The translations under genes were made by a program, and so were the position numbers. Below are positions 1 through 9,291 of a stretch of DNA of 64,000 nt, piece after piece (the stretch's first letter is position 1; each line of letters begins with the position of its first letter). The notes below the pieces were generated by a model. The model saw only the letters and a program-made list of their open reading frames with translations. It ran no database searches and was not told the DNA's origin. The DNA is from Marivirga salinae. GTDB taxonomy: Bacteria; Bacteroidota; Bacteroidia; Cytophagales; Cyclobacteriaceae. The stretch lies in assembly GCF_030503855.1 (NCBI RefSeq), contig NZ_CP129971.1, positions 3,038,001 through 3,102,000 of the forward strand, in the 5' to 3' direction.

Positions 1-390
1 CGTAATGGCTGTAATTAACTTAGATGCACTGGCAATTCTGAAAAGATGCTTGGTATTGGCTTTTTCTTTGGATTCAATATTTGCATAGCCATAGCCTTTG
101 GAATAAATCAATCTATTATCCTTCATCACGGCAACACTGGCCCCTTTGATATCCCATCGATTTAAGAATTTATCAATATCTTTATCAAAAGCTTCATTGC
201 TTAAGCTGGAGTCCATAACAGGCGCAGGACTTACTAAATTGAAATTCAAATAATTTAATTGACTGTGGGAGCTTTCGTCCATAGAACGGGTAAAGGCTAC
301 TTCAGAAGTGGTATAAAAGGCCAAACTAATTGCCATTACCCCTACTACTATTGCAATTATCGTGGTACTTTTCTTCAACTTTAAAATCAA
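1..390 (-). CDS. Serine hydrolase, beta-lactamase family (N-terminal part; runs off the window)
   Basis: The first 130 codons of a minus-strand gene are present; the rest lies beyond base 1. A hydrophobic segment (TIIAIVVGVMAISLAFY) near the N-terminus looks like a signal anchor. After it come the lines expected of a class C beta-lactamase-like serine hydrolase: KGASVAVMKDNRLIYSKGYGYA is represented by the pieces ASVAVMKD and YSKGYGYAN, followed by an SxxK nucleophile motif (SASK) close to the truncated end. Members of this family cleave peptides or esters at the cell surface. No ATG lies before the hydrophobic segment; the only start after the upstream stop is a TTG at 388-390, which I chose, with an internal ATG about 18 codons later as the alternative. 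The family call is good, the substrate unknown. Confidence 0.7.
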   Translation of the reverse strand, partial: MILKLKKSTTIIAIVVGVMAISLAFYTTSEVAFTRSMDESSHSQLNYLNFNLVSPAPVMDSSLSNEAFDKDIDKFLNRWDIKGASVAVMKDNRLIYSKGYGYANIESKEKANTKHLFRIASASKLITAIT

Positions 391-582
391 ATTGGTTCTT
401 TTAAATTTTAATCCTTAAATAAGTAAACATTTATTTAAATAGCCAAATATAGCATAAAATAAATGATTCAACATCTAATTCACATTATAAACCTAATTAA
501 CAGCTATCGGCTGAAAAAATTCCACTGTGTAAAGATTTCTTTTTACTTTAGCTGAAAATTATAACGATCAAATTAACAGTCA

Positions 583-1782
583 TTGCAATATAAACTTAAA
601 TACGATTTCATTATTGGCGGTGCAGGCTTAGCTGGGCTCACTTTAGCTTGGAAAATGCTTGATGAAGGATTATTAAAGCATAAGAAACTCTTGATTATTG
701 ATCGTGATAAAAAGAATACCAATGATCGTACTTGGTGCTTTTGGGCTGAACCTGATAAATGGTTGAATGATTTGCCGATTTCTAAATCATGGAAAAATGC
801 CTGCGTAAAAGGAAATGATTTTGAAATTAATCAAAGTCTTCACCCTTATCAATATTATAAAATTGAAGGAATTGATTACTATAACTTCATATTCAATAAA
901 TTAAGTAATAGTGCTCAAATTACTATTATTCAAGATGTTATAGTTGGAGAAAATGCGAAAAGTAAAATAGTTGAAACTCAAAATGCTCAATATCAATTTA
1001 CTGAGTACTTTTTCAAATCTTACTTTATTGCAGATGAACTTTTAGATATAAGAAATCCTAAAAAGCACTTTATTTGGCAGCATTTCTTGGGCTGGAAGAT
1101 TAAAACTCAATCGAATAATTTTGATCTGGAAACCATTACCTACATGGATATGCGAGTTCCTGAAGTGAAGTCAGGTTTGAGTTTTGGCTATATTCTGCCA
1201 GAAAAGAAGAATGAAGCCTTAGTGGAATACACTCTGTTTTCAGCTGAACTCTGGAAAAAGGAAGAATATGAGAATGCTTTAAGACATTATATTGAAAACA
1301 CACTCAATATTCAAGAGTATGAAATAGTAGAAGAGGAATACAATAAGATTCCCATGACCAATACGGTTTTTGAGCAAAGAAATAATAGTATCATTCCCAT
1401 AGGTACTTTAGCTGGGACCGTAAAGCCAAGCACCGGTTATTCTTTTGTTCGAAATTACCGGCATATCCATCTGATTGTTAATAGCTTAAGGAGCAATACT
1501 CAAAGTTTTGAATCTGCTAATTCCAAGCGGTTTAGGTTTTATGATGAAGTGTTAATGAATGTGCTAGTTACTGAAAAAAGTAGCGGTCATGAAGTTTTTG
1601 GCAAACTCTATAAAGGCAATACATTACCAGCACTTCTAAAATTCCTTAATGAAGAAACTTCACTGTGGGAGGATTTAAAAATCATGAATACGGTGCCTAA
1701 ATGGGCATTTGTGAAGGCTGTTTTTGGGGAAATGGCCCCTAAAGGAAGCCGCACAAAGACTTTCACTGAAGAAACATTGTGA
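583..1782 (+). CDS. crtY: Lycopene beta-cyclase
   Basis: Flavoprotein of 399 residues that would cyclise the ends of lycopene to beta-ionone rings in carotenoid synthesis. A dinucleotide-binding motif (GGAGLAG, residues 12-18) sits at the very N-terminus, an acidic residue follows at the end of the second strand (IIDRD, about 38-42), and the DRTWCFW signature of the lycopene cyclase family occupies about 48-54. The length matches the family. The start is a TTG: an in-frame stop lies three codons upstream and the next ATG falls after the FAD motif, so TTG is forced. No other crt gene is visible beside it, so the pathway must be split in this genome. It converges with the histidine kinase at 2033-3325, with a 26-bp inverted repeat between them. 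Confidence 0.85.
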   Translation: MQYKLKYDFIIGGAGLAGLTLAWKMLDEGLLKHKKLLIIDRDKKNTNDRTWCFWAEPDKWLNDLPISKSWKNACVKGNDFEINQSLHPYQYYKIEGIDYYNFIFNKLSNSAQITIIQDVIVGENAKSKIVETQNAQYQFTEYFFKSYFIADELLDIRNPKKHFIWQHFLGWKIKTQSNNFDLETITYMDMRVPEVKSGLSFGYILPEKKNEALVEYTLFSAELWKKEEYENALRHYIENTLNIQEYEIVEEEYNKIPMTNTVFEQRNNSIIPIGTLAGTVKPSTGYSFVRNYRHIHLIVNSLRSNTQSFESANSKRFRFYDEVLMNVLVTEKSSGHEVFGKLYKGNTLPALLKFLNEETSLWEDLKIMNTVPKWAFVKAVFGEMAPKGSRTKTFTEETL

Positions 1783-1815
1783 AAGCTAATAGCCAGTCTG
1801 TTTCTATGGAATGCG

Positions 1816-1969
1816 TAGGTCAGTACCGAAGGTCAGACCGGAAACAGATAAACATCACTTTCATTTTTTTAATCAAGGAAAATTTAGTTAATAAACTTTA
1901 TTAATTCTGATTAGATTTGGCAGCATATTTTGTAGAAATAAAACCGGTCTGACCTTCGGTACTGACCTA
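1816..1969. repeat. 154-bp element bounded by a perfect 26-bp inverted repeat
   Basis: The arm at 1816-1841 (begins TAGGTCAGTACCGAAGG, ends CAGACCGG) is an exact reverse complement of the arm at 1944-1969; the 102 bp between them are AT-rich and noncoding. The element fills the gap between two convergent genes. No target-site duplication is evident at its edges. It could be a miniature transposable element or a bidirectional transcription stop; neither is proven. Confidence 0.75.
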
Positions 1970-2032
1970 ATTGAGATGCTTAGATCAGACGATATACAAA
2001 GCTTGACTTATTAACTTGGCTGAAAAGAAGGT

Positions 2033-3325
2033 TTAAATACTAATAGGAATCATAGTCTTAAACTCAGTTTCCTTTTCTTTTGATGAATAGTTCAAGGTGA
2101 TGTCACCATTAAGCTTTTTGGTGATGATTTTGCAAATATATAATCCCAAACCAGGACCTTTAGGCAATTCAGAGCCTACATAAAATAGATCAAATATATT
2201 CTCTTGCTGTTCTTTTTTAATTCCGATACCATTGTCTTTAACACTAACAATCAATTGTTTATCAATTATTTCAATGGTTACTTTAACCCATTTCTTTAAT
2301 TTTAAAGGATCATAAAAGCGAACAGCATTTCCGATTAAATTCTTTAAAATTAAGTGAAGGGAACTAGGGTCAATTTGAACTTTGTCTTTTACTGTATTAT
2401 TAACTTCTATGGAAACATTATCAAGGTTCTCCTCCCCTTTCAATCTCTCAAACACGGTTTCCAATATCATTTCAATATCAATCTTTTGAGGGCTGATTGG
2501 TCTGGCACTAATTTCATAAACATTGCTCAATCTTTTAAGCATGCTATCCATATGATTAGCGGAATGATTTAAATGCTTTAAATGATCTGAGATATCATTA
2601 TTCTGATCATATTCTATTTGAATCAATTGACTCAATCCTTTAAATCTTGCAATAGGTCCTCTTAAATCATGTGCTGATTTATAAATGAATTCATCAAGCT
2701 CTTTATTTTTTTCTACTAAAAGGTTGTTGGATACTGAAAGTTCTTTAGTTCTGTCTTGTACTTGCTGATCGAGATTTCTTGCAATTCCCATCAACTTTTT
2801 GTTCTGACCTTGAATGATTCTTTTGGCTTGCTCTAATTTGCTTCTTTCATGATCCAAAAGTTCATTTTGAGATTGGATCTCTTCAAATGCTTCTCTTAAA
2901 TCTCTATTTTTAGCTAATAAATCTTGCTGAGCCGTTTCGATTTCTTCTTTTTGCTCATTTATTAAATCTATGGCTTCTTTATAAGCTTCATTTTGAGCAA
3001 TTAATTGTTCGTGCTTTTGTTCTAGTGTTCTTGTTCTATCTTTTACTTGACTTTCTAAATATTCGTTATGCTGTTTTATTCTCTTCGAACCAACATTAAC
3101 AAAGCTGAATGCGATTCCGAATACTCCTAATCCTAATAAGGATACTGAAAATGCCTGAAATATGTTTGTAAGGTTTTCATTCTCAATTTCAAATAAATAA
3201 TTGAGCATACTAGCTTTTTGTGTAGCTAATAAAGGAATGTTAGCTGCTTCAATTGGTTGTACAGCAACCAATAGCAGAAAACTAATCAAAGTAAGGATAA
3301 TAGAATAGTTTAAATAATTTTTCAC
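2033..3325 (-). CDS. Sensor histidine kinase with two membrane segments and a long coiled coil
   Basis: 430 residues. A signal-like hydrophobic stretch (about 7-27) and a second membrane helix (about 57-77) enclose only a short extracytoplasmic loop. A coiled coil rich in E, Q, K and N follows (about 85-205). The HisKA phosphoacceptor is in SAHDLRGP near residue 219. The catalytic domain has an N box (NLIGNAVRF), G1 box (DNGIGIKK) and G2 box (GLGLYI). With almost no periplasmic domain, the signal is probably sensed in the membrane or through the coiled coil, as in phytochrome/bacteriophytochrome-like kinases of Bacteroidota. No response regulator is adjacent, so it is an orphan kinase. It is convergent with lycopene cyclase. 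The family call is secure; the stimulus is unknown. Confidence 0.85.
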   Translation of the reverse strand: MKNYLNYSIILTLISFLLLVAVQPIEAANIPLLATQKASMLNYLFEIENENLTNIFQAFSVSLLGLGVFGIAFSFVNVGSKRIKQHNEYLESQVKDRTRTLEQKHEQLIAQNEAYKEAIDLINEQKEEIETAQQDLLAKNRDLREAFEEIQSQNELLDHERSKLEQAKRIIQGQNKKLMGIARNLDQQVQDRTKELSVSNNLLVEKNKELDEFIYKSAHDLRGPIARFKGLSQLIQIEYDQNNDISDHLKHLNHSANHMDSMLKRLSNVYEISARPISPQKIDIEMILETVFERLKGEENLDNVSIEVNNTVKDKVQIDPSSLHLILKNLIGNAVRFYDPLKLKKWVKVTIEIIDKQLIVSVKDNGIGIKKEQQENIFDLFYVGSELPKGPGLGLYICKIITKKLNGDITLNYSSKEKETEFKTMIPISI

Positions 3326-3584
3326 AAATACCTGTCTTATTAAAATACTATTAAAGATAAAAAGTTTAATAGTTTTGAATTAAATTGTAAAACCTTTAAT
3401 AATCAGTTAATTACCTTTATCTAATTCAAGTGACAATTTAATAAAATAATATATTTAAAAACAAGAAATACTTATATAAATATTAATCTAAATTAGATGT
3501 TAAAACATTTAATGCGTCATGAAACGGTCACTTTAAAGGCTACAGTCCTGAAATTAAACAATTTAGAAATTGAATAAATAAAAA

Positions 3585-3618
3585 AACCGATCTAAAAGAT
3601 AGCTCCTTAAGATCGGTT
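3585..3618 (-). terminator. Intrinsic terminator of ffh
   Basis: Arms AACCGATCT (3585-3593) and AGATCGGTT (3610-3618) are exact reverse complements. On the minus strand the hairpin is followed by a T-run (the A-run at about 3579-3586). It lies about 50 bp past the ffh stop codon. Confidence 0.8.
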
Positions 3619-3667
3619 CAAATACTTAATAGTATGAAAATAATGTAAGAAATTAATTCGAATTTAA

Positions 3668-4999
3668 TTATTTTCCGAAAGGATTGAAGCCTGCCAAGCC
3701 TCTTTTGCTGCCACTCATTTTATTCATGGTCTTCATCATCTTACGCATATCCTTAAATTGCTTCAGCAAGTTGTTGATTTCTTGCACAGAAGTTCCACTT
3801 CCTTCCGCAATTCTTTTCTTACGGCTAGCATTCATTAATTCAGGATTGCTACGTTCTTCAAAAGTCATAGAGCGAATGATGGCTTCAACTGGCTTAAAAG
3901 CATCGTCATCAATGTCCAAATCCTTAATTTGTTTTCCCATGCCTGGCAACATCCCCAATAGGTCTTTTACATTCCCCATTTTCTTAATTTGCTGCAATTG
4001 AGAAAGGAAATCCTCAAAATCAAACTGGTTTTTCCTTATTTTCTTAGATAGTCGATTGGTTTCTTCCTGATCGAAAGTTTCTTGTGCCTTTTCAACCAAA
4101 GAAACCACATCACCCATTCCGAGAATCCTTTGTGCCATCCTATCCGGATAGAAAAGGTCAATGGCTTCCATTTTTTCACCGCTACTGATGAACTTGATAG
4201 GCTTCTCAACAACCGTTCTAATGGATAGAGCAGCACCACCACGCGTATCACCATCTAATTTGGTCAATACAACCCCGTCAAAATCAAGTTGCTCATTAAA
4301 GGTCTTGGCAGTATTCACAGCATCCTGACCCGTCATGGAGTCCACTACAAATAATGTTTCAGAAGGATTCAGCTCTTTTTTCAAGCTAGAAATCTCTTTC
4401 ATCATGACTTCATCCACTGCTAAACGACCTGCAGTATCGACTATTACAATGCTTTTGCCATTATCTTTGGCAAATTTAATAGCATTCTTAGCTATTTTAA
4501 CTGCGTCCTTATTTTCAGGCTCAGCATAAACTTCTACGCCAATTTGTTCACCTAATACCTTTAGCTGATCGATGGCAGCTGGTCTGTAAATATCACAAGC
4601 GGCTAAAAGGACTTGCTTTCCTTGTTTCTTTAATCTGTTGGCTAATTTACCAGAGAAAGTAGTTTTACCAGAACCTTGAAGTCCAGAAATCAAAATGGTA
4701 GCTGGAGAGCCTTCAGTACTGATGTCTACTTGCTTTTCGCCCATCATTTTGGCTAACTCTTCTTGAGTAATTTTCACCAAAAGTTGACCTGGGGATACTG
4801 AAATTAAGACATCTCGACCTAAAGCTTCTTCTTTAATTCTGTCGGTAACGTCTTTTGCTACCTTGAAATTTACATCGGCATCCACCAATGCTCTACGGAT
4901 TTCTTTAACAGTAGTGGCTACGTTTACTTCTGTAATTTGGCCCTGACCTTTCAGGGTTTTAAAAGCGCGATCTAATTTATAACTGAGATTATCGAACAT
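3668..4999 (-). CDS. ffh: Signal recognition particle protein Ffh
   Basis: GTPase of 443 residues that binds signal peptides of nascent membrane and secreted proteins and, with SRP RNA and FtsY, brings the ribosome to the translocon. The four-helix N domain occupies about 1-90. The G domain shows G1 (GLQGSGKTT, about 107-115), G3 (DTAGR) and G4 (TKLDGDTRGG). The methionine-rich M domain follows (LLGMLPGMGKQ and the C-terminal KKMMKTMNKM part). Length and order are normal for the family. The gene appears monocistronic: a clear terminator lies downstream and 477 bp separate it from the TPR gene upstream. SRP RNA was not found nearby. Confidence 0.97.
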   Translation of the reverse strand: MFDNLSYKLDRAFKTLKGQGQITEVNVATTVKEIRRALVDADVNFKVAKDVTDRIKEEALGRDVLISVSPGQLLVKITQEELAKMMGEKQVDISTEGSPATILISGLQGSGKTTFSGKLANRLKKQGKQVLLAACDIYRPAAIDQLKVLGEQIGVEVYAEPENKDAVKIAKNAIKFAKDNGKSIVIVDTAGRLAVDEVMMKEISSLKKELNPSETLFVVDSMTGQDAVNTAKTFNEQLDFDGVVLTKLDGDTRGGAALSIRTVVEKPIKFISSGEKMEAIDLFYPDRMAQRILGMGDVVSLVEKAQETFDQEETNRLSKKIRKNQFDFEDFLSQLQQIKKMGNVKDLLGMLPGMGKQIKDLDIDDDAFKPVEAIIRSMTFEERSNPELMNASRKKRIAEGSGTSVQEINNLLKQFKDMRKMMKTMNKMSGSKRGLAGFNPFGK

Positions 5000-5476
5000 A
5001 TCTTATATGGATTCTAAAATTAAATTACACAAAGGCTAGTCATTTGATTCTTATTTTCAAGTTAAATACTAGTGCTTCTCGTGTAATTGCCTAATAGGTA
5101 CTTTTTAATTGATAAAATTTTGGGCAAAAGTAAGGAATTTATTGTTCTATTCCGAAGAAATTGACCACAGAGTTTTTCTGAGAATTTCAGAAAGAGCTGG
5201 TACAGCCAAAGGCTGTTTTTTTAAACCACAGAGATTCGCTAAGTTTTCCACAAAGGACCAAAAAGATAAATTTAATCTAGAATTACCATATAACTCTTTT
5301 GAAAATGCTTATTTCATAAATGAAGGATATTCGTCTATTTCAAAATAAACATTGTCTACATTCTTTATATAAACCTTTATGTAACTTAGTGAAAGTCTCC
5401 GAGTAACTCCTGACTTTCAGTACGGGACAGGTTCTGTGGTTATAGCAATAGTAGCCTTTGGCTACCAATACATGTG
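5000..5476. other. 477-bp noncoding gap with a degenerate repeat element
   Basis: No convincing gene. The nonamer ACCACAGAG occurs at 5164-5172 and 5225-5233, and its partial inverse (TCTGTGGT) at 5433-5440. Two small hairpins share a core: ACAGCC-aaa-GGCTGT at 5202-5216, followed by seven T, and GTAGCC-ttt-GGCTAC at 5451-5465. Their 11-base cores are reverse complements of each other, so 5164-5465 looks like the worn remains of a palindromic intergenic repeat. The second hairpin lies just past the TPR gene's stop and may help end its transcript. A 79-codon open frame at 5109-5348 overlaps this and I do not regard it as coding. Confidence 0.45.
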
Positions 5477-6493
5477 TTATTTACAGTATTTTTGATAGGC
5501 TTTAATTCCTTTCTCTTCTTCTAATTCTAAGGATTTTTGATAAGCTTCACAGGCTTTATCTAAATCATCAGATAATCGATAAGCTTCTCCCCTATAGTAA
5601 TTTAAGGAAGCAAGATCGCTTTTACGCTTATATGCATTTTCAAATTGACGGATGGCTTCTTTATAATCTTCTTGTTTTAATGCTAAGATTCCTAAATTTC
5701 TATAGACATAAGGGTTTTTTTCATCTCTTACGATACTTTTCCTTAAATCGGCATAAGCTTTTTCATATTCACCCAAAAAAGTTAAGATATATCCTTTATT
5801 GTTTAAAAAATAAGGCTGACCAGGTTGTGATTTCAATGCTTCATTTACCGATTCTAATGCTGATTCGTATAATTCCTGTTCTGATTGGATCAATGCCAAT
5901 AAATTCCATGCATTCGCTTCCTGAGGGTTTAGCTTTAATGCATTTTCCAAATGCTTAACGGCTGATTCATTATCTTTTTGATAATAATCTACTGCTGCCA
6001 AATTGGTATGGATCTCAGCATTTTCCGAATCTAAGGATAAAGCTTTTTCAAAGGAGGTTTTTGCTTCAGGATAATTTTCTAAACCCACTAAAGCCAAACC
6101 ATGTGCCATGTGAGCAAATGCTGAATCTTGATATTCTTCCAAAACGGGTTCTAAATCATCTAATGCTCGATAATATTCACCAGTTTGATAAAAGGCATTG
6201 CTTCTATTGTAATACGCTCTTGTATAATCGGCTTTATATTGAATGGCTTTATTAAATGCCTGAACAGCTTCATAAGGATGTCCATTTTGATAATGTGCCA
6301 CACCTAAGCCATTCCAAGCCGAGGCATTCTCCTGATTGAGATCAATAGCACTTTCAAAATAGTTTAAAGCCTGTTTCTCCTGCCCTTGATCAAGTGATTG
6401 ATAGCCTTTTTGAATTAAACTTTCTTGCCTTTGCTCTTTATTTGAACAAGCAAAAAAGATTGGGATAAGTAGAAATAATATGTAATTTTTCAT
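5477..6493 (-). CDS. TPR-repeat lipoprotein
   Basis: 338 residues. The N-terminus is a lipoprotein signal with lipobox (FFAC, cleavage before Cys at about 16), so the protein is anchored in the inner or outer membrane facing the periplasm. The rest is a continuous run of about nine tetratricopeptide repeats from about residue 25 to 330, recognisable by recurring units such as ASAWNGLGVAHYQNG and AYYNRSNAFYQTGEY. TPR arrays are protein-protein scaffolds; no catalytic domain is present. It is transcribed in the same direction as ffh but well separated. Its function cannot be read from sequence; TPR lipoproteins in Bacteroidota often serve envelope assembly or secretion, which is only analogy here. 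Confidence 0.85.
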   Translation of the reverse strand: MKNYILFLLIPIFFACSNKEQRQESLIQKGYQSLDQGQEKQALNYFESAIDLNQENASAWNGLGVAHYQNGHPYEAVQAFNKAIQYKADYTRAYYNRSNAFYQTGEYYRALDDLEPVLEEYQDSAFAHMAHGLALVGLENYPEAKTSFEKALSLDSENAEIHTNLAAVDYYQKDNESAVKHLENALKLNPQEANAWNLLALIQSEQELYESALESVNEALKSQPGQPYFLNNKGYILTFLGEYEKAYADLRKSIVRDEKNPYVYRNLGILALKQEDYKEAIRQFENAYKRKSDLASLNYYRGEAYRLSDDLDKACEAYQKSLELEEEKGIKAYQKYCK

Positions 6494-6549
6494 TTATAAA
6501 GCTTCAACTTAAATTCTGAACGGAAAATTGCAGCTTTTGATTGAAACAA

Positions 6550-6579
6550 AAAAGCACAGATCAAAAAATCCGTGCTTTT
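6550..6579. terminator. Bidirectional hairpin terminator after the beta-barrel gene
   Basis: Arms AAAAGCACAGA (6550-6560) and TCCGTGCTTTT (6569-6579) pair with a single G-U-type mismatch. On the minus strand the hairpin runs into a T-rich tract. It lies 40 bp past the stop of the gene at 6620-9082. Confidence 0.75.
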
Positions 6580-6619
6580 ATTGCATTAAACTAAGTAAAA
6601 CTAAACTATACTCTCTTTA

Positions 6620-9082
6620 TTAAAACTCATCTCCTCCGCCTTCATAATCTCCACCACCTTTTTCTCGATTTCTTTTATTGGAGTTGATTCTGTAATCGAA
6701 TGAAAGTGTTACCGTTGTTGTTCTCCATTGAAATTCGGAATCATAATAAAAACCATCACCACTAGTGGTAGTTCTCCATCTTCTAGAGTTCAACAGATCT
6801 CTAACATTTAGGGCTAAAGTTCCTTTTTTGTCCAATACTTCTTTACTGAAACCTAAATCAACCATATAAAATGCCTTCCTAGTACCTTGGGTGGTTTGTT
6901 GAGGAGCTCTGTAAAATGCGCTTAATTGCACATTAAAATCATTACTAAACGACATTTGAGAGGTGGCTCTACCTGATGCAGTGAAAGTTTCAGCTTCAAA
7001 TACTTGTTCATTTACGACTCCGTAAGTATCTGAATAATAAATATTTAAATTCCCATTTAATCTCCACCAATCATTTAGGTCATGTGAATAATTATTTTCA
7101 ATCCCGATTGAATTCCTTTCAGCCAAATTTTGTGGTTGTGTATAGGTAACACCGTCTATAACTGTATTAATTCTTTCCGCCACTCCAGTAGTTCTTCTAT
7201 AATATAAACCACTATATAAGGTGGCATCACTAAAATTATTAACCAATCCAACCTCATATGAATCTGTAAATTCTGGATTCAAATTTGGATTACCAATTCT
7301 GATGTTTCTATCATCATTGAAATTAGAGAATGGATTTAAGGAACGGAATCTTGGTCTATCGAATCTTCTACTATAACTAGCCTGCAAAGTGTGTAACTTA
7401 TTAAATTCATAAGTCATAAATACACTTGGGAAAAGATTGAGGTAATCACGAGCATTTATTGTATCCACAGGCTGTTTCAACTGAGTAGTAATATCCGTTA
7501 GTTCTGCTCTTAATCCTAATTGGTAAGTGAATTTATCAAACTCACTATTATAGATGGCGTAAAGTGCATGAATATTTTCATTGTAGATAAAATCATTGGT
7601 GAAATCACTTAATACACTATCTGCTTCTTGTCCTTCAACATTTTGTGTCACCTCATATTCATTGGTTATAGTTCTTAAAGTACTTCTCCAGCCTGTTTCA
7701 AAAGACCTAGTTTCACCAAGTGGTTTTACGTAATTGGCTTGCATTAATATATTTTCAGAAAATTCACTTATATAAGATTGTTGTTGAATACTATCTACAT
7801 ATTGCTCAGTAGACATTACAAACCTTTCATTTCTTAAATCAGAATCTTCTATTTCTGAATTATTTCTATATTGAAAATCGGCTGTTAATTTATGATCCTC
7901 ATTATCCCCAAAGGTCTTAGTGAAATTCAGATCATATTCTAAAACTTCCTCATCTTCTTTTTCATTTTGAATACGAACAGAACGTCTTACCAATTCACGA
8001 GTGTCTTTATTGATGCCATCATAATCATCATAATAATTGTAACTTAAATTATTTTCATCTGAAATTCTGTAAAGAAATGATCCGGTTAAAGTTGTGCTTT
8101 CATTAAAGCTATAATCCATTCCAAATCTTGCATTTTGAGATATTCCGCTTCTTTCTCTTTCTCTATCAACATATGTTGAGTAAGCCGTGGTGTCATCCGG
8201 TGTAAATTGTTGGTCAATATAACCTCCGCCAAAATTTTCTCTGTAAGTGATTCCATAGCTACCAAATAAGTTAACATTTCCTTTACGGTAATTAATATTA
8301 CTATTTACTCCACCAATAATAGGATATCCTAAATTGGCACTTACACTCCCATTAACTCCACCCTTTTTCTCTTTCTTCATAATGATGTTAATGATACCTG
8401 CATTTCCTTCAGCCTCATATCTAGCGGATGGATTAGTAATTACCTCTACCCTTTCAATTTGATCAGCTTGAATTTGTCTTAAAGCAGAACCACCGCTAAT
8501 ACCTACTAAACCAGATGGTCTTCCATCAATTAAAATTCTTACATTTCCGCTTCCTCTTAGGGATACATTCCCATCAATATCTACTGTCACGCTTGGAAGA
8601 TTATCAAATAAAGATTCTGCATTGCTTCCTATATTACTAAGGTCTTCACTTACATTGAAAATCCTTTTATCTAGCTTCATTTCCATCTGAGGTCTTTTGG
8701 CTACCACTTCCACCTCTGACAATTGATTTACATCTTCACTTAGTTCAATAGTTCCTAAATCAATTTTGTTTTGATTTGCAATTAATTCTCTATTAACAGT
8801 TTGATAGGATATAAATTGTATTCTTAAAGTATATTCTCCTCTTTCCACTTGTAATTGAAAAACTCCAGATTCAGGAGTGACAGTACCGGTCACTAATTCA
8901 TCATTACTATCAAAGACACTTACATTTGCATAAGCCAAGGGGGCATTTGTTTTAGCATCAACCAACTTGCCATTTACTGTAGTACTTTGCGCCCAAACTT
9001 GATGAGTGCTAATACTTAATAAAACCAGGATAAATATTTTCAGAATAGTTGTACTTGTTTTATGCATTTTTTCGCTTTTCAA
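6620..9082 (-). CDS. Outer-membrane beta-barrel protein, TonB-dependent receptor type
   Basis: 820 residues. A signal peptide ending near VWAQ is followed by a carboxypeptidase-regulatory-like beta-sandwich (about 35-115: VNGKLVDAKTNAPLAYANV region). A plug domain (about 125-235) holds FDNLPSVTVDIDGNVSLRG, shown here by its core LPSVTVD, and INIIMKKEKKGG. The rest is a large beta barrel ending in aromatic strands (TTVTLSFDYRIN). This is the CarboxypepD_reg/OMP_b-brl_3 group, whose members are often taken for TonB receptors but may transport or respond to peptides or envelope damage. The cargo is unknown. The OmpR-type two-component pair lies directly upstream on the same strand (209-bp gap), a pairing that suggests control of this barrel. 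A paralogue is at 31753-34218. Confidence 0.85.
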   Translation of the reverse strand: MKSEKMHKTSTTILKIFILVLLSISTHQVWAQSTTVNGKLVDAKTNAPLAYANVSVFDSNDELVTGTVTPESGVFQLQVERGEYTLRIQFISYQTVNRELIANQNKIDLGTIELSEDVNQLSEVEVVAKRPQMEMKLDKRIFNVSEDLSNIGSNAESLFDNLPSVTVDIDGNVSLRGSGNVRILIDGRPSGLVGISGGSALRQIQADQIERVEVITNPSARYEAEGNAGIINIIMKKEKKGGVNGSVSANLGYPIIGGVNSNINYRKGNVNLFGSYGITYRENFGGGYIDQQFTPDDTTAYSTYVDRERERSGISQNARFGMDYSFNESTTLTGSFLYRISDENNLSYNYYDDYDGINKDTRELVRRSVRIQNEKEDEEVLEYDLNFTKTFGDNEDHKLTADFQYRNNSEIEDSDLRNERFVMSTEQYVDSIQQQSYISEFSENILMQANYVKPLGETRSFETGWRSTLRTITNEYEVTQNVEGQEADSVLSDFTNDFIYNENIHALYAIYNSEFDKFTYQLGLRAELTDITTQLKQPVDTINARDYLNLFPSVFMTYEFNKLHTLQASYSRRFDRPRFRSLNPFSNFNDDRNIRIGNPNLNPEFTDSYEVGLVNNFSDATLYSGLYYRRTTGVAERINTVIDGVTYTQPQNLAERNSIGIENNYSHDLNDWWRLNGNLNIYYSDTYGVVNEQVFEAETFTASGRATSQMSFSNDFNVQLSAFYRAPQQTTQGTRKAFYMVDLGFSKEVLDKKGTLALNVRDLLNSRRWRTTTSGDGFYYDSEFQWRTTTVTLSFDYRINSNKRNREKGGGDYEGGGDEF

Positions 9083-9291
9083 TCTTTATTTAACTCAAAA
9101 TTACGATCCAATTCTGAAGAAAATTTGAATTTTCATCAGATGAATGAAAAATTAATGTAGCTACAAGTATTTTTTGAAGTGAATTGTTTAAATAAAGAAT
9201 AAGGTTGAAATAATTGAAAATACTTCTTTGAGATAAATGGATATAGAATTGTGGATTAAGGCATCAAATTTTGAAATTTACCTACTCTCTT

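Noticed and set aside
1816..1841. An SRP RNA-like motif (GGTCAG...CCGAAGG) in the left arm of the inverted repeat
   Set aside because: Resemblance to the GGUCAGGUCCGGAAGGAAGCAG loop is superficial; the helix 8 sequence is not present and the arm is duplicated in reverse.
5109..5348. 79-codon open frame on the plus strand between ffh and the TPR gene
   Set aside because: It covers the repeat element with its hairpins, has no protein-like pattern or family, and no supporting promoter or neighbour.
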